Origin: Cryptomeria japonica
Taxonomy: Eukaryota; Streptophyta; Pinopsida; Cupressales; Cupressaceae
Direction: 5' to 3'
Length of the DNA: 64,000 nt
Assembly (NCBI RefSeq): GCF_030272615.1
Contig: NC_081412.1
Location: 38,326,911-38,390,910, forward strand
Part shown: positions 48,153 to 59,283 of the stretch, one piece after another
Numbering within the stretch: position 1 is the stretch's first letter
Layout of the letters: each line of letters starts with the position of its first letter
Program-made: the position numbers and the translations under genes
Notes under the pieces: model-generated
The model's input: the letters and a program-made list of their open reading frames with translations, nothing else
The model's database searches: none
Told to the model about the DNA's origin: nothing

Positions 48153-49583
48153 CTAAGGTTCCAATGCCTTGTGTTTTTGCAGAGGTATGTGAGCCCATGC
48201 TGGACACCCAAAGACTTTGAAATGTTTGACAATCGGTTTCCTACCAGCCCAAGCCTCAAAAGGAGTAATACCTTTCAAAGCTTTGTGAGGAACCCGATTT
48301 TGGATGTGTGTGGCACAACTGATAGCCTCTGCCCAAAAGGTGGGATCAAGAGAATGTACATGTATCATACAACTAGCCATTTCTTTGAGAGTTCTATTCT
48401 TGTGTTTTGCAACTTTGTTTTGCTATGGAGTGTATGCAATAGAATGCTGAAGATCAATCCCCTCAAATGTACAAAAATCCTCAAGTCTCTTGTTCACATA
48501 TTCCCTTCCATTATCTGTACAAAGAATCTTGACCACTTTCTTGGATTTCTTCTCCACACGAGTCTTGAAGTCCTGAAATCTATCAAACACTTCACTCTTA
48601 TGAATGAGAAAGTAGACCCAAGTGAAGCAGGAGTAATCATCAATGAAGGTGAGAACATAGTGGGCCTTACTAAATGAAGGTGTTGGAAATGGACCTGCTA
48701 AATCATTGTGAACAAGTTGAAGAACTTCCAAAGCTCTCCAAGCTTTCCTCTTATCAAACTTCTCCTTTGGATGCTTGCCCATGGAACAACCTGAACATAC
48801 ACCCTCTGAAAAACTGATTCGAGGTAGACCTGTGACCATGTCTTTCATGCTGAGTTGTTAAAGATAGCGGTAGTTGAGGTGACCAAACCACTCATGTCAT
48901 AGCTTACTTTCTGAATTTGAATGAGTAAGCAAAGCCCTAGAAGGAGAACTTGGCACAAAGTGGGAGAATGAATAAAGCCTTGAGTTGTCATTGACTTGTC
49001 CCACTCCCACCAAGGCATCATCATCAAGTTCCTTTACCACAACTGAATCTAGTGTAAACTCAACCTTTTTCCCATTCCCATAGTGAGTGGTTTGGTAGAT
49101 AGAGAGAAGGTTGGTCGACAAGTTAGGAACATAAAGAACATTCTCAAATGTTCCATCATCCATGTCAACTAAACCTTTCCCTTCAACCTCTACTTGTGTA
49201 TCATCACCTATGTAAATGTGAGGTACCTTAGATGGCTCCAATGAAGAAAACTGCTCATTTGTAGAACCCATGTGATATGAGGCACTCGAGTCAAGTATTC
49301 ACTACTATGAAGAACCTACTGTAGCCACAAATTCTTGCCCTTTTCCCTTAGAATGTGAGGAAGAGGAAGGAGGTGAATCCTTCTTTGTGTAGGTAGATGA
49401 CAAGTTGATGTTGTTTTTCTTAAGAAGATTTGTTAACTCATCAACTTGCTTGGTGTGGCATCGATGCTCATCATGACCATACTTCTTGCAATATGCACAA
49501 GTTGGTTTATCCTTCTTAGGTGGTGTCCCCTTCTTGGACGAGGATGAAAAATCACCTTGTGATGATGATTGTCCTTTTTCCTG
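48153..49583 (-). pseudogene. pol: COP-D protease and integrase, damaged
   Basis: Same frame. The CCHC knuckle C-A-Y-C ... G-H ... H-R-C near 49500-49460 is intact. The protease motif reads Asp-Ser-Ser at 49292-49284 (Gly to Ser), directly after three consecutive stops TAG TAG TGA at 49307-49299, where the family has Gln-Gln-Trp. Integrase: H-E-W-F-G-H-L near 48890, C-S-G-C near 48790, first Asp in L-V-H-N-D-L near 48715, then T-D-N-G with the next Gly read as Arg near 48520. Other stops: 48897, 48858, 48423 and 48153. Confidence 0.9.
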
Positions 49584-50312
49584 CTATGGATTTGACTTAG
49601 AGTGCTTCTTCTTCTTCTTGGAATCTTTGCCTTGACTTCCTTGATTCCCTTGATTAGCCACCAAAGCCTTGGACTTTGAAGATTTGAGAAGGCCCATGTT
49701 CAACAACTTAGATTGTTCCAACATCAACATTTTTATGAAATCATCAAATGAAGGCATAACATAGGAACTCCCCACTATCGAACGATGAGTTTGGAGGCTA
49801 GACACAAATGCTACATATTCTAGTGCAAGCTTATCCAACAAGTTGAATATCAACTGAGCATCCTTTGTGTCAATTCCACAATCCTTAATCTTTTCTCTTA
49901 GCTCAATTGCTTTGGTGATATAATCTTGGATTGTATCAAAACTCTTGGGATCCAAGTTGGTGAGCTCATTGTCAATCTTGTAACCTCTGATTTCATCAAC
50001 TTGACCATACAATTTCTGAAACATATCCCAAGCATCTTTGATTGTAGTACACTTCTCAATGTGAAAGATGAGGTCATCTGATACATACTTACACAAAGTT
50101 CCAAGAGCCATGCAATTCTTAGTGATTCATTCTAATTGAGCATTATGATTAGCCTTAGGATCAGGTGGTGGTGCTATAGTTCCATCTATGTAATGCGTGA
50201 GACCTTTTTCCATTAATTTGCTCCATACTTTAATTTTCCATGATGCATAATTATGTGGAGTTAAAGGTGGAAATTTATGAGGACTCATTGCAACAAAGAT
50301 GAAAGAGAACAA
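49584..50312 (-). pseudogene. gag: COP-D gag, damaged
   Basis: Starts at ATG 50312 or, more likely by family comparison, at the in-frame ATG 50288-50286, giving L-T-P-H-N-Y-A-S-W-K as in COP-B. A TGA at 50129-50127 interrupts (Arg CGA expected). The UBN2-like part continues with M-F-Q-K-L-Y-G and F-D-T-I-Q-D-Y, then a long Lys/Ser/Asn linker to the stop TAG at 49586-49584. It belongs to the same lineage as COP-B. Confidence 0.9.
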
Positions 50313-51956
50313 TGGAAGAGAGGCACAATCACATAAGACCCCCCCCCCCCCCCCCCAAATTCACTCAATCAAGAACCCCACCAAAAATGATGATTTGGCA
50401 CTTTATACTTAGTGCATATACAATGGGCCACTTGCAAAAAATGGTAAAGTGGACTTCTGATTTCAAGTTTACAATTGCCTCAATAAGGATAAAAGAGACT
50501 CAAACTAATAGCGCAAAAGATCTAAACTAAGATCCAAGCAATTTACAAGTACCAAAAAGGCCAAATAAGACCAATATCTGAAAGTACAATTTCCACTCAA
50601 AATCTCTAAAATATGATCATGGATTATGAAAGTAGAGGAAAAAACATGCACTTTCAAAAAAATGGCACCTGAAAAGGGGGTCATATGAGCTCAAACAAGG
50701 CCTTTGAAGTTGCAGAATTGAGGATTGGATAGGTACAGCTGAGAGAATCCAAATATTTTGAACAATTTGTGCACCAAAATCAGAAAATAACCACACCACT
50801 GTGAAGAGCACATAAAATTATTTGAAATAAAAAAAAATTGCACCCAAAAAGGAGCAAAATTGAGCAAGTTATGACCCTCCAAAGTTGTCCCAAAAAATCA
50901 AACAACTCAGTGGAGAGGGGTCTGAAAATTTCCAAAAAATGCTGATTGTGCAAAAAATGTCAAGTGGCCCTGACTAGGCAGAGCTGCTAATGTGGTAGGT
51001 GATTGGTTGGAGGTTGCCGGAAAATTTACAGGCAGCAGCCAAAAAACTGTCGACGACAGTCAGAAAACTGATAGTCGGTCTGAAAGCAGCTGCCAAAGGT
51101 CGGCAGGAGATCCAGTGGCGGCTGTCAGAGCGGAGGGTTGGCAGGGCTTGGCAGCGGCAGTGGAGTCGCCAATGGCGATGGCCATCTTGGTGAGGTTGGA
51201 GGAGTTGACGGTGGTAGCTGGCGAGCGGTGCCGACAGTGGAGGCACCGGGGCAGCAGGGAAGCGACAAAGGCGGCGGGGAGCAGCGGCAGTGGAGCCAAA
51301 GTGGCAGGCTGCGGCATGCAAGGGCTAGTGTGGCCGGCGCTGGAGGGCACTACTGGAGGATGGGGTCAGAGTTGCCGGTGGCCGGTGATCTCGGGGTTGC
51401 CGGAGCCGGTGGCTTCGGGGCTACCGAAATCGGTGGTCTTCGGGGCTCCGATGGACCAACTGGTGGCGGGACCAGAGCAGCCTGCGTGGGACCTACTCGG
51501 GTGTTGTATTGCCTACAACCTACAGAGGTGTACGGTGGTACAGGGGGGGGTCTACGGACCCCCAAAAATAAAAAAATAAAAATTTCTTTTTTTTTTGAAA
51601 AAATAAAACCCCTTTTTGAATTTTTATTTTTTATTTTTTTATTTTTTTATTTTTTCAAAAAAAAAATCTTTTCAAAAGACTGGAAATTTTTTTTTAGAGA
51701 AAAATATATATTTTTTTTATAAATCCAAAAATTTTGTATCGTACCGCCCAAATTGGGCAAAAAATTCCTCCACCCCCAAAAGTCAATTTTTGCCAAAAAT
51801 GGTAGAGTTTATACTTGATTTTTATGTAACGGCCTCCTAGACGCAATGGTGAGGTCGAAAACGCTCTAAGATGCCTCCAAAAAATGCTTGTTCCTCAGAT
51901 CCGAAAATAGAAGCCTTCCAAAATGTCTCCAAAAACCAATCAATGAAGCTCTAATG
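50313..51956 (-). other. COP-D leader with C/G-run and GC-rich island
   Basis: Non-coding leader on the minus strand. 50339-50356 is an 18-base C-run (G on the element's strand) shortly before gag, matching the G-runs of COP-B. 50975-51570 is strongly GC-rich, rich in CCGGTGG / GGCAGCGG words, and would give Pro- or Ala-rich peptides in several frames, so I call no gene. 51580-51730 is a run of A/T homopolymers. Confidence 0.7.
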
Positions 51957-51968
51957 GCTCTGATACCA
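51957..51968 (-). other. COP-D primer binding site (initiator Met tRNA)
   Basis: Minus strand TGGTATCAGAGC, exact, abutting the LTR. Confidence 0.92.
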
Positions 51969-52418
51969 TGTGAGATTTTGCCAAGATCAAGGGCACAATG
52001 AAAAGTATAAAATAGAGACAAAAGAATAACAAGAACAAACTGTATTCTCATCAATATGCAAATGATCAACTGAATTAACCAATACAATGAATATGGGCCT
52101 ACTTAGATAGGCAAGGCCATATGGATGTACGAGCACACAATCATGACATGTGGCTCAATGAGAAACAAGGGTAGGTAAGAAATACTAGGGATAGGTAGGA
52201 TAAATAATATAATATTCCACAAGAGGTGGATGACCCACCGAATGTGGAGTGTAACGGCAAAATAAGACCACAAAAGGTGGAATTTCTCCTACAAGCTATA
52301 TCCCTATGTGCACACTTCCCTAAGTGTCTCAAATCCAAACTACGAAGAGATGCATTATCCTAAGTTAACTTAAGTAAAGTGTAATAATATCCATAATGAA
52401 TATTTATTTACACCAACA
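51969..52418 (-). repeat. COP-D 5' LTR
   Basis: 450 bases, TGTTGGTG to ATCTCACA on the minus strand. Confidence 0.93.
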
Positions 52419-52423
52419 GTTTC
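52419..52423. repeat. Target site duplication of COP-D, right copy
   Basis: GTTTC, identical to 45768-45772. Confidence 0.95.
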
Positions 52424-52499
52424 ATTGCAGGACTTAGATTGTTTGTGGTTGGATCTTTATTGTTTTACTATAGTTTATCATCACTTTTCACCATACACA
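52424..52499 (+). repeat. GYP-2 5' LTR, last part
   Basis: Continues the LTR after COP-D, ending CCATACACA; aligned with 62646-62722. Confidence 0.9.
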
Positions 52500-52502
52500 T
52501 TT

Positions 52503-52518
52503 TGGCACGCCCGGTGGG
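52503..52518 (+). other. GYP-2 primer binding site
   Basis: TGGCACGCCCGGTGGG three bases after the LTR end; tRNA not assigned. Confidence 0.75.
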
Positions 52519-52599
52519 TCATGGATTTTTGTTAAATCTATGATTTTTACAAGTTTTTCTAACCCTATATTGTTGTTTTGTAAAACAATTTGAAGAATA

Positions 52600-53640
52600 A
52601 CCTTGTGCAACTAAGGTTTAGGACACGAGATTAAGGTTTTGGAGAGATTTGATCCGATCTCAAAAATGACTTGGAATTTTTGTACCAAATTTGTTTTGTA
52701 GGTTGGGGACAGTATCAGGAGTGTTCAATCCAAAATTCAGAATTTTTGGAGCATATTTGAATTTTTTATGAACTTTTTATGATTTTTCATAAAAAAATAA
52801 TTTTTGAAGCAAATTAGCGAATTTTTCAGATTTTCTTACATTTCTGGAAAGTTTTTAGAATTCTACAGGGGGTCTACTTTTTGTGATTTCAATTTGGGTG
52901 CAAAATATTTTATGGAAAATTGGATCTTTACAAATTAGGTTTTTGCATTGTTTTGATTAGATCTAATAAACGGCTTGAAATTTTGGCATCAATTTTTTTG
53001 CAGGTCAAGAATAGTATCTGAAGTTCCAATAAATACATCAAATTTTTTGGAGCATATTTGAATTTTCTATGATTTTTGTATGAATTTTCATAATAAATTA
53101 TTTTTGAGAGAAAATTAGCGAATTTTTCAGATTTTCTTACATGTTTAGAAAGTTCTCAGAACTATACACATGATTTGTTCTTTGTAATTTTAATTTTGAT
53201 GCAAAATAATTCGTGAAAAATCAGATCTTCAAAAATTAGTGTTTTGCAATATTTTGATCATATCTCACAATCTGCTTGGAATTGTTGTAGAATTTTTTTT
53301 ATGTAGGTTGGTAAGGGTATCATGAGTTTCCAGTAATAAATTCAGATTTTTTGTATCAATTTTGGATTTTCTATAAAAAAATTATGATTTTTCATAAAAT
53401 ATTAATTTTTGAAGCAAATTAGCAATTTTTTTGGATTTTCTTACATTTCTAGAAATTTCTTGAAATTTTACAAGTGGGCTGTTTTTTATGATGCAAAATA
53501 ATTCATGTAAAATTAGATCTTTGAATCTATCAAAAAAATGTCTTGTTGAAGGCCCCTATTTCACTGTCTTTTGGATCTAAAATTTACCTAACTTGTCTGC
53601 TTGCAGGAGGAGTATTATTTCACAACTACTAAAAAGTTTG
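52600..53640 (+). repeat. GYP-2 leader: about three 300-bp tandem repeats
   Basis: GGAGCATATTTGAATTTT at about 52748 and 53049 and a diverged form at 53349, about 300 bases apart, aligned with the GYP-1 array. Confidence 0.8.
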
Positions 53641-53749
53641 GTGTAGGACCTTTGGCAAAGATTTGATTTTGAAATTGCTTTCTTTGTCTTCTTTAGTCTA
53701 GCAAAACACTTCAATTGGTGCTCTAAAATGAACTAGTATTTTTTGTGTC

Positions 53750-54330
53750 TTAGGCAATAGGCTTCTTTTGTGTTTCATTTTAGAGGGTCTGCCTCCCGAG
53801 TAGCCCATAAGGCCAACTAAGAGGGAACAACCCAGGTGGTAACAAGCTAAATCCAAGCTCTTCCAAGCCACTATAAATAAATGTGTTTGTGACGAAAGTT
53901 GCAAGCAACGGGTGTTGATTAGTTCATACTGACGGCAAGTCTCCTCATAAACCTTATAGAGCACAACCTCTATAGGTTGGGAGCCTTCCTTAATGGATTG
54001 TATGTCATTGCATGTATGGCCACTCGAACAGATGCCCTTACTGGACACCTTTTATGTTAGAAGCCAAAAACCTTTTAGTTGTTGGCGTAGGAGGTCAGAC
54101 CTATGAAGCGGCTCATATTCTTACGGTTCTTAGTAGAGATACAAAGTTCACCACAGGGAATTTTCATGGGGATTGGTGCTTGGCTACCTTGGAGAAGTGA
54201 GTGTTGTGGAGGGGAGCGAGTGGGGTCAAGCATCTAAGTATCCTCTCTAAATTGTGTAGCTTGAGGTAACCCCCCATGTGAGATTCAACAACTATTGTCC
54301 TGGCCAACCCTAGGATTTGCATTTGTATGA
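53750..54330 (+). other. GYP-2 conserved leader block
   Basis: Counterpart of 25800-26400. The short frame 54012-54200 closes with G-D-W-C-L-A-T-L-E-K then stop; the last 30 codons are nearly the same in GYP-1. Confidence 0.5.
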
Positions 54331-55173
54331 TCAAAACATTCAAACATTTTCAAACAAAATAAAGAAACATTGTGTCTGCCATGTTTTCAAGTGTATGCAA
54401 AAAAATTTCACATTCGAAAACATGATCATCATCCTTTGGACAAGAACACCTTCACACATTGTGTCTTCACTAGTTTTTGTGTTTTCTTGCCACTAAAAGT
54501 CAAAATATTGAGATTTGGTCACATTCAACAACTTTACAATTGGACAGAATTACAAAACATTTTTAGAATCACATCTGGGTTTGTTAAAACTGTGTTTGCA
54601 TTCACAGATGAGAGATTACAAGAAAACTCTTGAGAACAATAAGGACTTAAGTTTTCAGATCTAAAGAGCTTCTAAGGCTGCTTCCTATAGGGTTTCATTC
54701 TTCACTCAACCTGTCTTGGTCATACATAGTCAAACATTTTCCTTCACTTGCATTGCCCTCATACATATTTTCCAAATTTGAGTCAAAAGGTTACTTTGCT
54801 TTTCTTCATCAAACTTTTCAAACATACTACAACACAACACTAGGTGATTCCCGTATCAAGATTCATCACCTTAGGGTCTCATTTGGTCTTCTTGTGTCAA
54901 GGTCAACTTACCTCATCAAGAGATCCATCATCTCTTTGGAAGCCACACCTTGCTCTCAAACATACCTACCTGGAGTCAAGGTCAACTTACCTCACCAATA
55001 GATCCATCATCTCTTTGGAAGCGACACCTTACTCTAAAAACATACATACTTTGGTATTACATTCTTGGAAATTGCAATTCTACCCTAGATTCATCTACAC
55101 TTCATACACCTCCTGGTCTTCTATAGTCTTTGGATTTTCATCCTACCTTTCATTTTGGTCAAGACTTTAGTCC
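54331..55173 (+). other. GYP-2 pre-gag leader
   Basis: Non-coding. The phrase GTCAAGGTCAACTTACCTCA occurs twice, at about 54896 and 54975, a local 78-base tandem duplication. Confidence 0.6.
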
Positions 55174-56640
55174 ATGGTTGAAACCCGTTCACAAAGGTCT
55201 AGAAGGGAAGCTGAAGAAGCTTTGAGTTCTTTAAACATGAGTACCTATAAGTTTGATGAAGATGAATTCTACAATCCATTTGAAAACCGTAGTAATATAC
55301 GAGACAATGACAATAATGACAATAACAATGGAAGTGATAATGACAATGACAATGCATCCGTGGATTCTGTAGAAGTTGAGGAAACTATCATGGATCCCCA
55401 TTATAATAGATTGGTTCAAGGAATCATGAAAAGGGATAGACAATATTTCCTACAAGTCATGGCACAAAGTGGGACAATAATACCTCATGGATTTGATATG
55501 TCATAGATTTTGGAGGATGATCCAAATCAAGAAAATCTAGTTAATACAAGACAAAGGATGCCCAATAGTGGTGGTAATAAGAAAGAGTATCTCATGCTTG
55601 AGTCACCTTCATCCCTATTTAAAAAACCTGAGATTCCAAACACATACATTCATTCTCATGCCAGTTATGATAGAACCTCTCATGAAAAACCCCACAGTCA
55701 TCCTTTCCCATGGAAAGAACTACCACCATTCATGACCGTGATGATACCCAAGATAATACCAATGCATACAATTACACTCAATCAAACATTAAAAATCATG
55801 ACATGAGGAGACCCTGTTCCAAATATAGGGGTAATATCAAAGATCATTCTTATGACACCTCCTATCCCTATGGTCATGACAGGTATCGACCTAGACCTAG
55901 TACTCCTCACTATAATATCATACCAAGTGGTCCATATGCAAGATACAACTATGTCCCTCCTCCATATGAATACATCTATGATCAATACCATCCATATATG
56001 CATTATATTCCTCCTCCTCCTCCTAATGGCTCAGGCATGGGACTAGCTCAAAGAGAAAAGATACCACCCAAGAATGACTTACAACAGCAGATAAAGGACT
56101 TACAAAAGAAAATGGTGGACATGAGTGCACCAAAGCAACAATACACAATGAGAGACATATGTCCTTACCCTTTTGATAGAAGCATTCCAATGCCTCCATT
56201 CCCTCCATATTTTGTAACCAAATTTTGATAAATACAAAGGCAAAGGGGATCCTAAGGAACACATAAGACAATTTTTCATAGCTTGTATTGAGGTAGCAGT
56301 AGAAGAAACATATTTCATGAGATTGTTTCCACAAAGCTTAGGCGAACAAGCAATGGAATAGTTCTCCCAAATTCTACCTAGAATTAAATCATGGGGTGAT
56401 CTAGCAGAGGCTTTTATACAACATTGAAATAGATGTGTCAGTAGCCACCTTATGCAATACTAAATAGAAACATGGGGAATTATTCTCTTCATTTTTACAG
56501 TAATGGAGAGGTCTTGCTAGTCGATGCTCTTGTGCTATACCACAAAAACAAATGGTGGAAATGTTCACACAAAATGTCAACAAAGATATTGGATATGAGC
56601 TAAAAAAGCATGTTTGTCTACCTTCAAAGAGGTCATTAAA
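55174..56640 (+). pseudogene. gag: GYP-2 gag, damaged
   Basis: Starts M-V-E-T at 55174. A single TAG at 55504-55506 (Gln expected from GYP-1) interrupts the first frame; a frameshift near 55710 moves the reading to 55710-56228, and a second one near 56225 to the gag core. Domains as in GYP-1: acidic Asn/Asp-rich start, Tyr/Pro-rich middle, short coiled coil near 56070, C-P-Y-P-F-D near 56160, S-W-G-D-L near 56390. The core beyond 56250 is more damaged than in GYP-1. Confidence 0.87.
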
Positions 56641-56786
56641 AAAGGAATGGCGAAAAAAAAGTCCTTAAACAAGGTATCATCAAGATATTCAAAGAAAACA
56701 AATAAGAATCAAATGGGAAGAACAAACCGCACTTTTGGAACAAGAATAAGAACACGGTCAATGATGAGGTAGTAGATGCAAATGTC

Positions 56787-57290
56787 GTGAAACCAAAAAT
56801 AACCTTCCCCAATGCAAGTTCTTCCAATACGAAAAATCAAAGGCCATCAAAACCTCAAAGAAAATACACCCCGCTAGGAGAACCAATTGAAACAACATTC
56901 AAGAAGTTGGTAGCAAACAAGCTCATAACACTACCAGATAATCCACCATATGAGCCAAAAGTGAAGCCAAATTGGTGGAATGGTGATGAGTATTGCGAAT
57001 ATCACAAGAGAAAAGGACATCTTACTAGCTACTACCAAAGACTTAAGAATATCATATAGGATCTCATTGATAGAGGTGACATAGAGGTGGATGGTTACAC
57101 CTCCAATGAAGAGCATGTGATGCTCAAGGAGCCATTTCCTAAACATGACAAGGGAAAAGCCAAAATCGGTAATCAAGCTAATTATACTAAGACACCCTAT
57201 GATTATGATTCTACCATTAATCATGTTTCAATGGACAACCATGTTTCAACCATCATCATCAAGGATAAAAAATCCTGAAGGTCCTACCCA
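56787..57290 (+). pseudogene. gag: GYP-2 gag C-terminal zinc-binding part
   Basis: Frame 56787-57059 and, after TAG, 57060-57278. K-P-N-W-W-N then C-E-Y-H ... G-H, with the final Cys read as Tyr. Confidence 0.75.
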
Positions 57291-58080
57291 AAAGAGTAAG
57301 GTTTTCCTAAAAGGCATTGGACCATCTTCCTCATCTTCTAAAAATGAAACCTCCAAATGTAATGTCACAAGCCATCGAGGAAAAGTCACCTTGCAAGGCA
57401 TTTCATCCAATCCCAAAACCTCGTCATCCACAAAGAATGAGTATGACCTTGTAGATCAACTAGGGAAGACACCCGCCCTCATTTCCATCCTTGAGCTTTT
57501 ACGCATATCCCCCACATATAAGGTCATCCTTGATAAGACCTTGAGAGAGACCTATGTACCCACTGATCTGAACGTGGACCAGTTTCAAGCCATGGTGGGA
57601 TACCTTTCTATTCTGCATACCCTCACATTTATAGAAGTTGATGACACATATGTCACCCAACCTCATAATGTACCTCTACATATTGAAGCCTTTATCTATA
57701 AAAAATGCATCAAATGAGTCATAATAGATGGAGGAGCAGGTCGAATATTTGTACTTTGAGCACTATTAAACAATTGGGATAGTTTGAAAAGGTTGTGAAT
57801 TCTACACATGCTATCACCATAAAAGCATATGATGATGAAGAGAGCTCATCTAAGGGTACAATCACCTTACCTCTCAGAGTTGGGCCAGTTACAAAGCATG
57901 TGGTTTTTCAAGTCCTTGATCTAGATCTCACATACAACATACTTTTGGGATGTCCATGGATTCATGAAATTATAGTTTTTCCCTCAACATATCATCAGTG
58001 TATCAAATTCCCACATAATGGAGTTGAAGTAACCATTAATGGTGATCCGAATCCATTCATGTATTGAAATAACCTACAAG
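57291..58080 (+). pseudogene. pro: GYP-2 protease-like region, damaged
   Basis: Open to 57717, ending at TGA 57715-57717, the same codon position as the stop in GYP-1, directly before I-D-G-G-A-G. After that, frameshifted, with T-I-K-A-Y-D-D near 57815 and L-D-L-D-L-T-Y-N near 57925. No reverse transcriptase follows. Confidence 0.8.
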
Positions 58081-58691
58081 AAAGATCATAAATAACAATC
58101 CCAGTCAATCGAGAGGCTACTCCTTCATCAACATATGTTGATCCAAAATCCTTGAAAGCTTCTACATCAAAACAAGTAGAGATAAAAGAAAAATTTAAGG
58201 TTAAAGACATGGGATGTGGTGAGTATATCTTTCATGTTGATAAACTCCCACTATCTCCTAAGACATTCTATCAACAGGAACAATCTACAAACAATTTGTA
58301 ATATCAAGGAATTAGGTATGAACCACCTAGTATTGTGGCTACTAAGTCTGAATGCAAATCTCCTCTAGTGGTGCAAGCATCTCTTGATATCAATAGTCCT
58401 AAGAGTGGTTCCAACAAAGAATTTATTAAATATATCGCCAGCCCTCTTGAGAACTCAAATAGCCTTACCATTTCATTCGTTCCTTCCATTTCCACTCTAC
58501 TCCTTGACTTGGATCAACAAGAATTAGAAAAGACCTTACTAATTGGGGATCAAAAATCAAGCTATGAAAAGAAAAATCTAGAAGTCAAAAATAAAGAAAA
58601 GGCCTTTAGTCCAAATCAAAATCAAAAGCTATTGGACTTTGCAAAAATCAAAGTAAAGGATAAAAATCCTTTGAAGAAAAAATAACAAGAG
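58081..58691 (+). other. GYP-2 spacer between protease and integrase tail
   Basis: Matches 30121-30760 of GYP-1. The Ser/Lys-rich frame 58335-58685 is open but has no domain I recognise. Confidence 0.65.
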
Positions 58692-59283
58692 ATGATCTCC
58701 CCTAATATCAAAATAACTGGGGGCAAAAGTTCTACAATTTTAAGTCAAAAAGAATACTTGTTGATCCTAAGTCTCCATCATGTTATGATACTTTCACTTC
58801 TTCTAGCAATTATAAGCCTTCATCACTCATCCACTTGTTCCACACATCCATTCCCTTTTGGCGATACATCACATCAATGGAAATTTAATGGAGCTTCCTC
58901 GAGGGACTTTGTTATCAGGGATGCCCAAACTTCTTTAGGTGAAATGCATGTGGGCCTACGTATTTCACACATTAGTAATTCTACCTTAGTTTCTTCATCA
59001 AGGAAGACAATCAATGGAGCTACACATCATTTAGTTAAGGAATGACACAACTATAATCATAAGGTAAAGGCTCACACATTTGAGGTGGGTGACTTAGTTC
59101 TTAGAGAAAATCCTAAAAAATCAGCAAGATATAGAGAAGAAGGGAAAGTTTGAATCAAATTGGCTTGGTCCTTACATCATCACAACAGTCTATGGATTGG
59201 TTGCATATCAAATCTCAACACCAAATGGAGAACCTTTGGAAGATCCTATCAACAACATGCATCTTTGCTGGTTTTACACATAG
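58692..59283 (+). pseudogene. pol: GYP-2 integrase C-terminal tail
   Basis: 58692-59045 open, then TGA and a frameshift near 59115. F-E-V-G-D-L-V near 59080 and L-G-P-Y near 59168 identify the gypsy integrase C-terminal domain, as in GYP-1. Confidence 0.78.

Larger units (their letters stand above)
45773..52418 (-). mobile_element. COP-D: full-length Ty1/copia element, minus strand
   Basis: 6.65 kb on the minus strand: 5' LTR 52418-51969, primer site 51968-51957, a 1.65-kb leader, gag-pol 50312-46491 in one frame, polypurine tract 46230-46221 and 3' LTR 46220-45773. Flanked by exact GTTTC. I count about 20 differences between the LTRs over about 450 bases (4-5%), mostly transitions. Seventeen in-frame stops make it inactive. 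Confidence 0.95.

Noticed and set aside
50992-51722. Plus-strand Gly/Ala/Arg-rich open frames of about 195 codons
   Set aside because: They lie in the GC-rich leader of the minus-strand COP-D element. GC-rich DNA lacks stops in several frames at once, and there is no domain.
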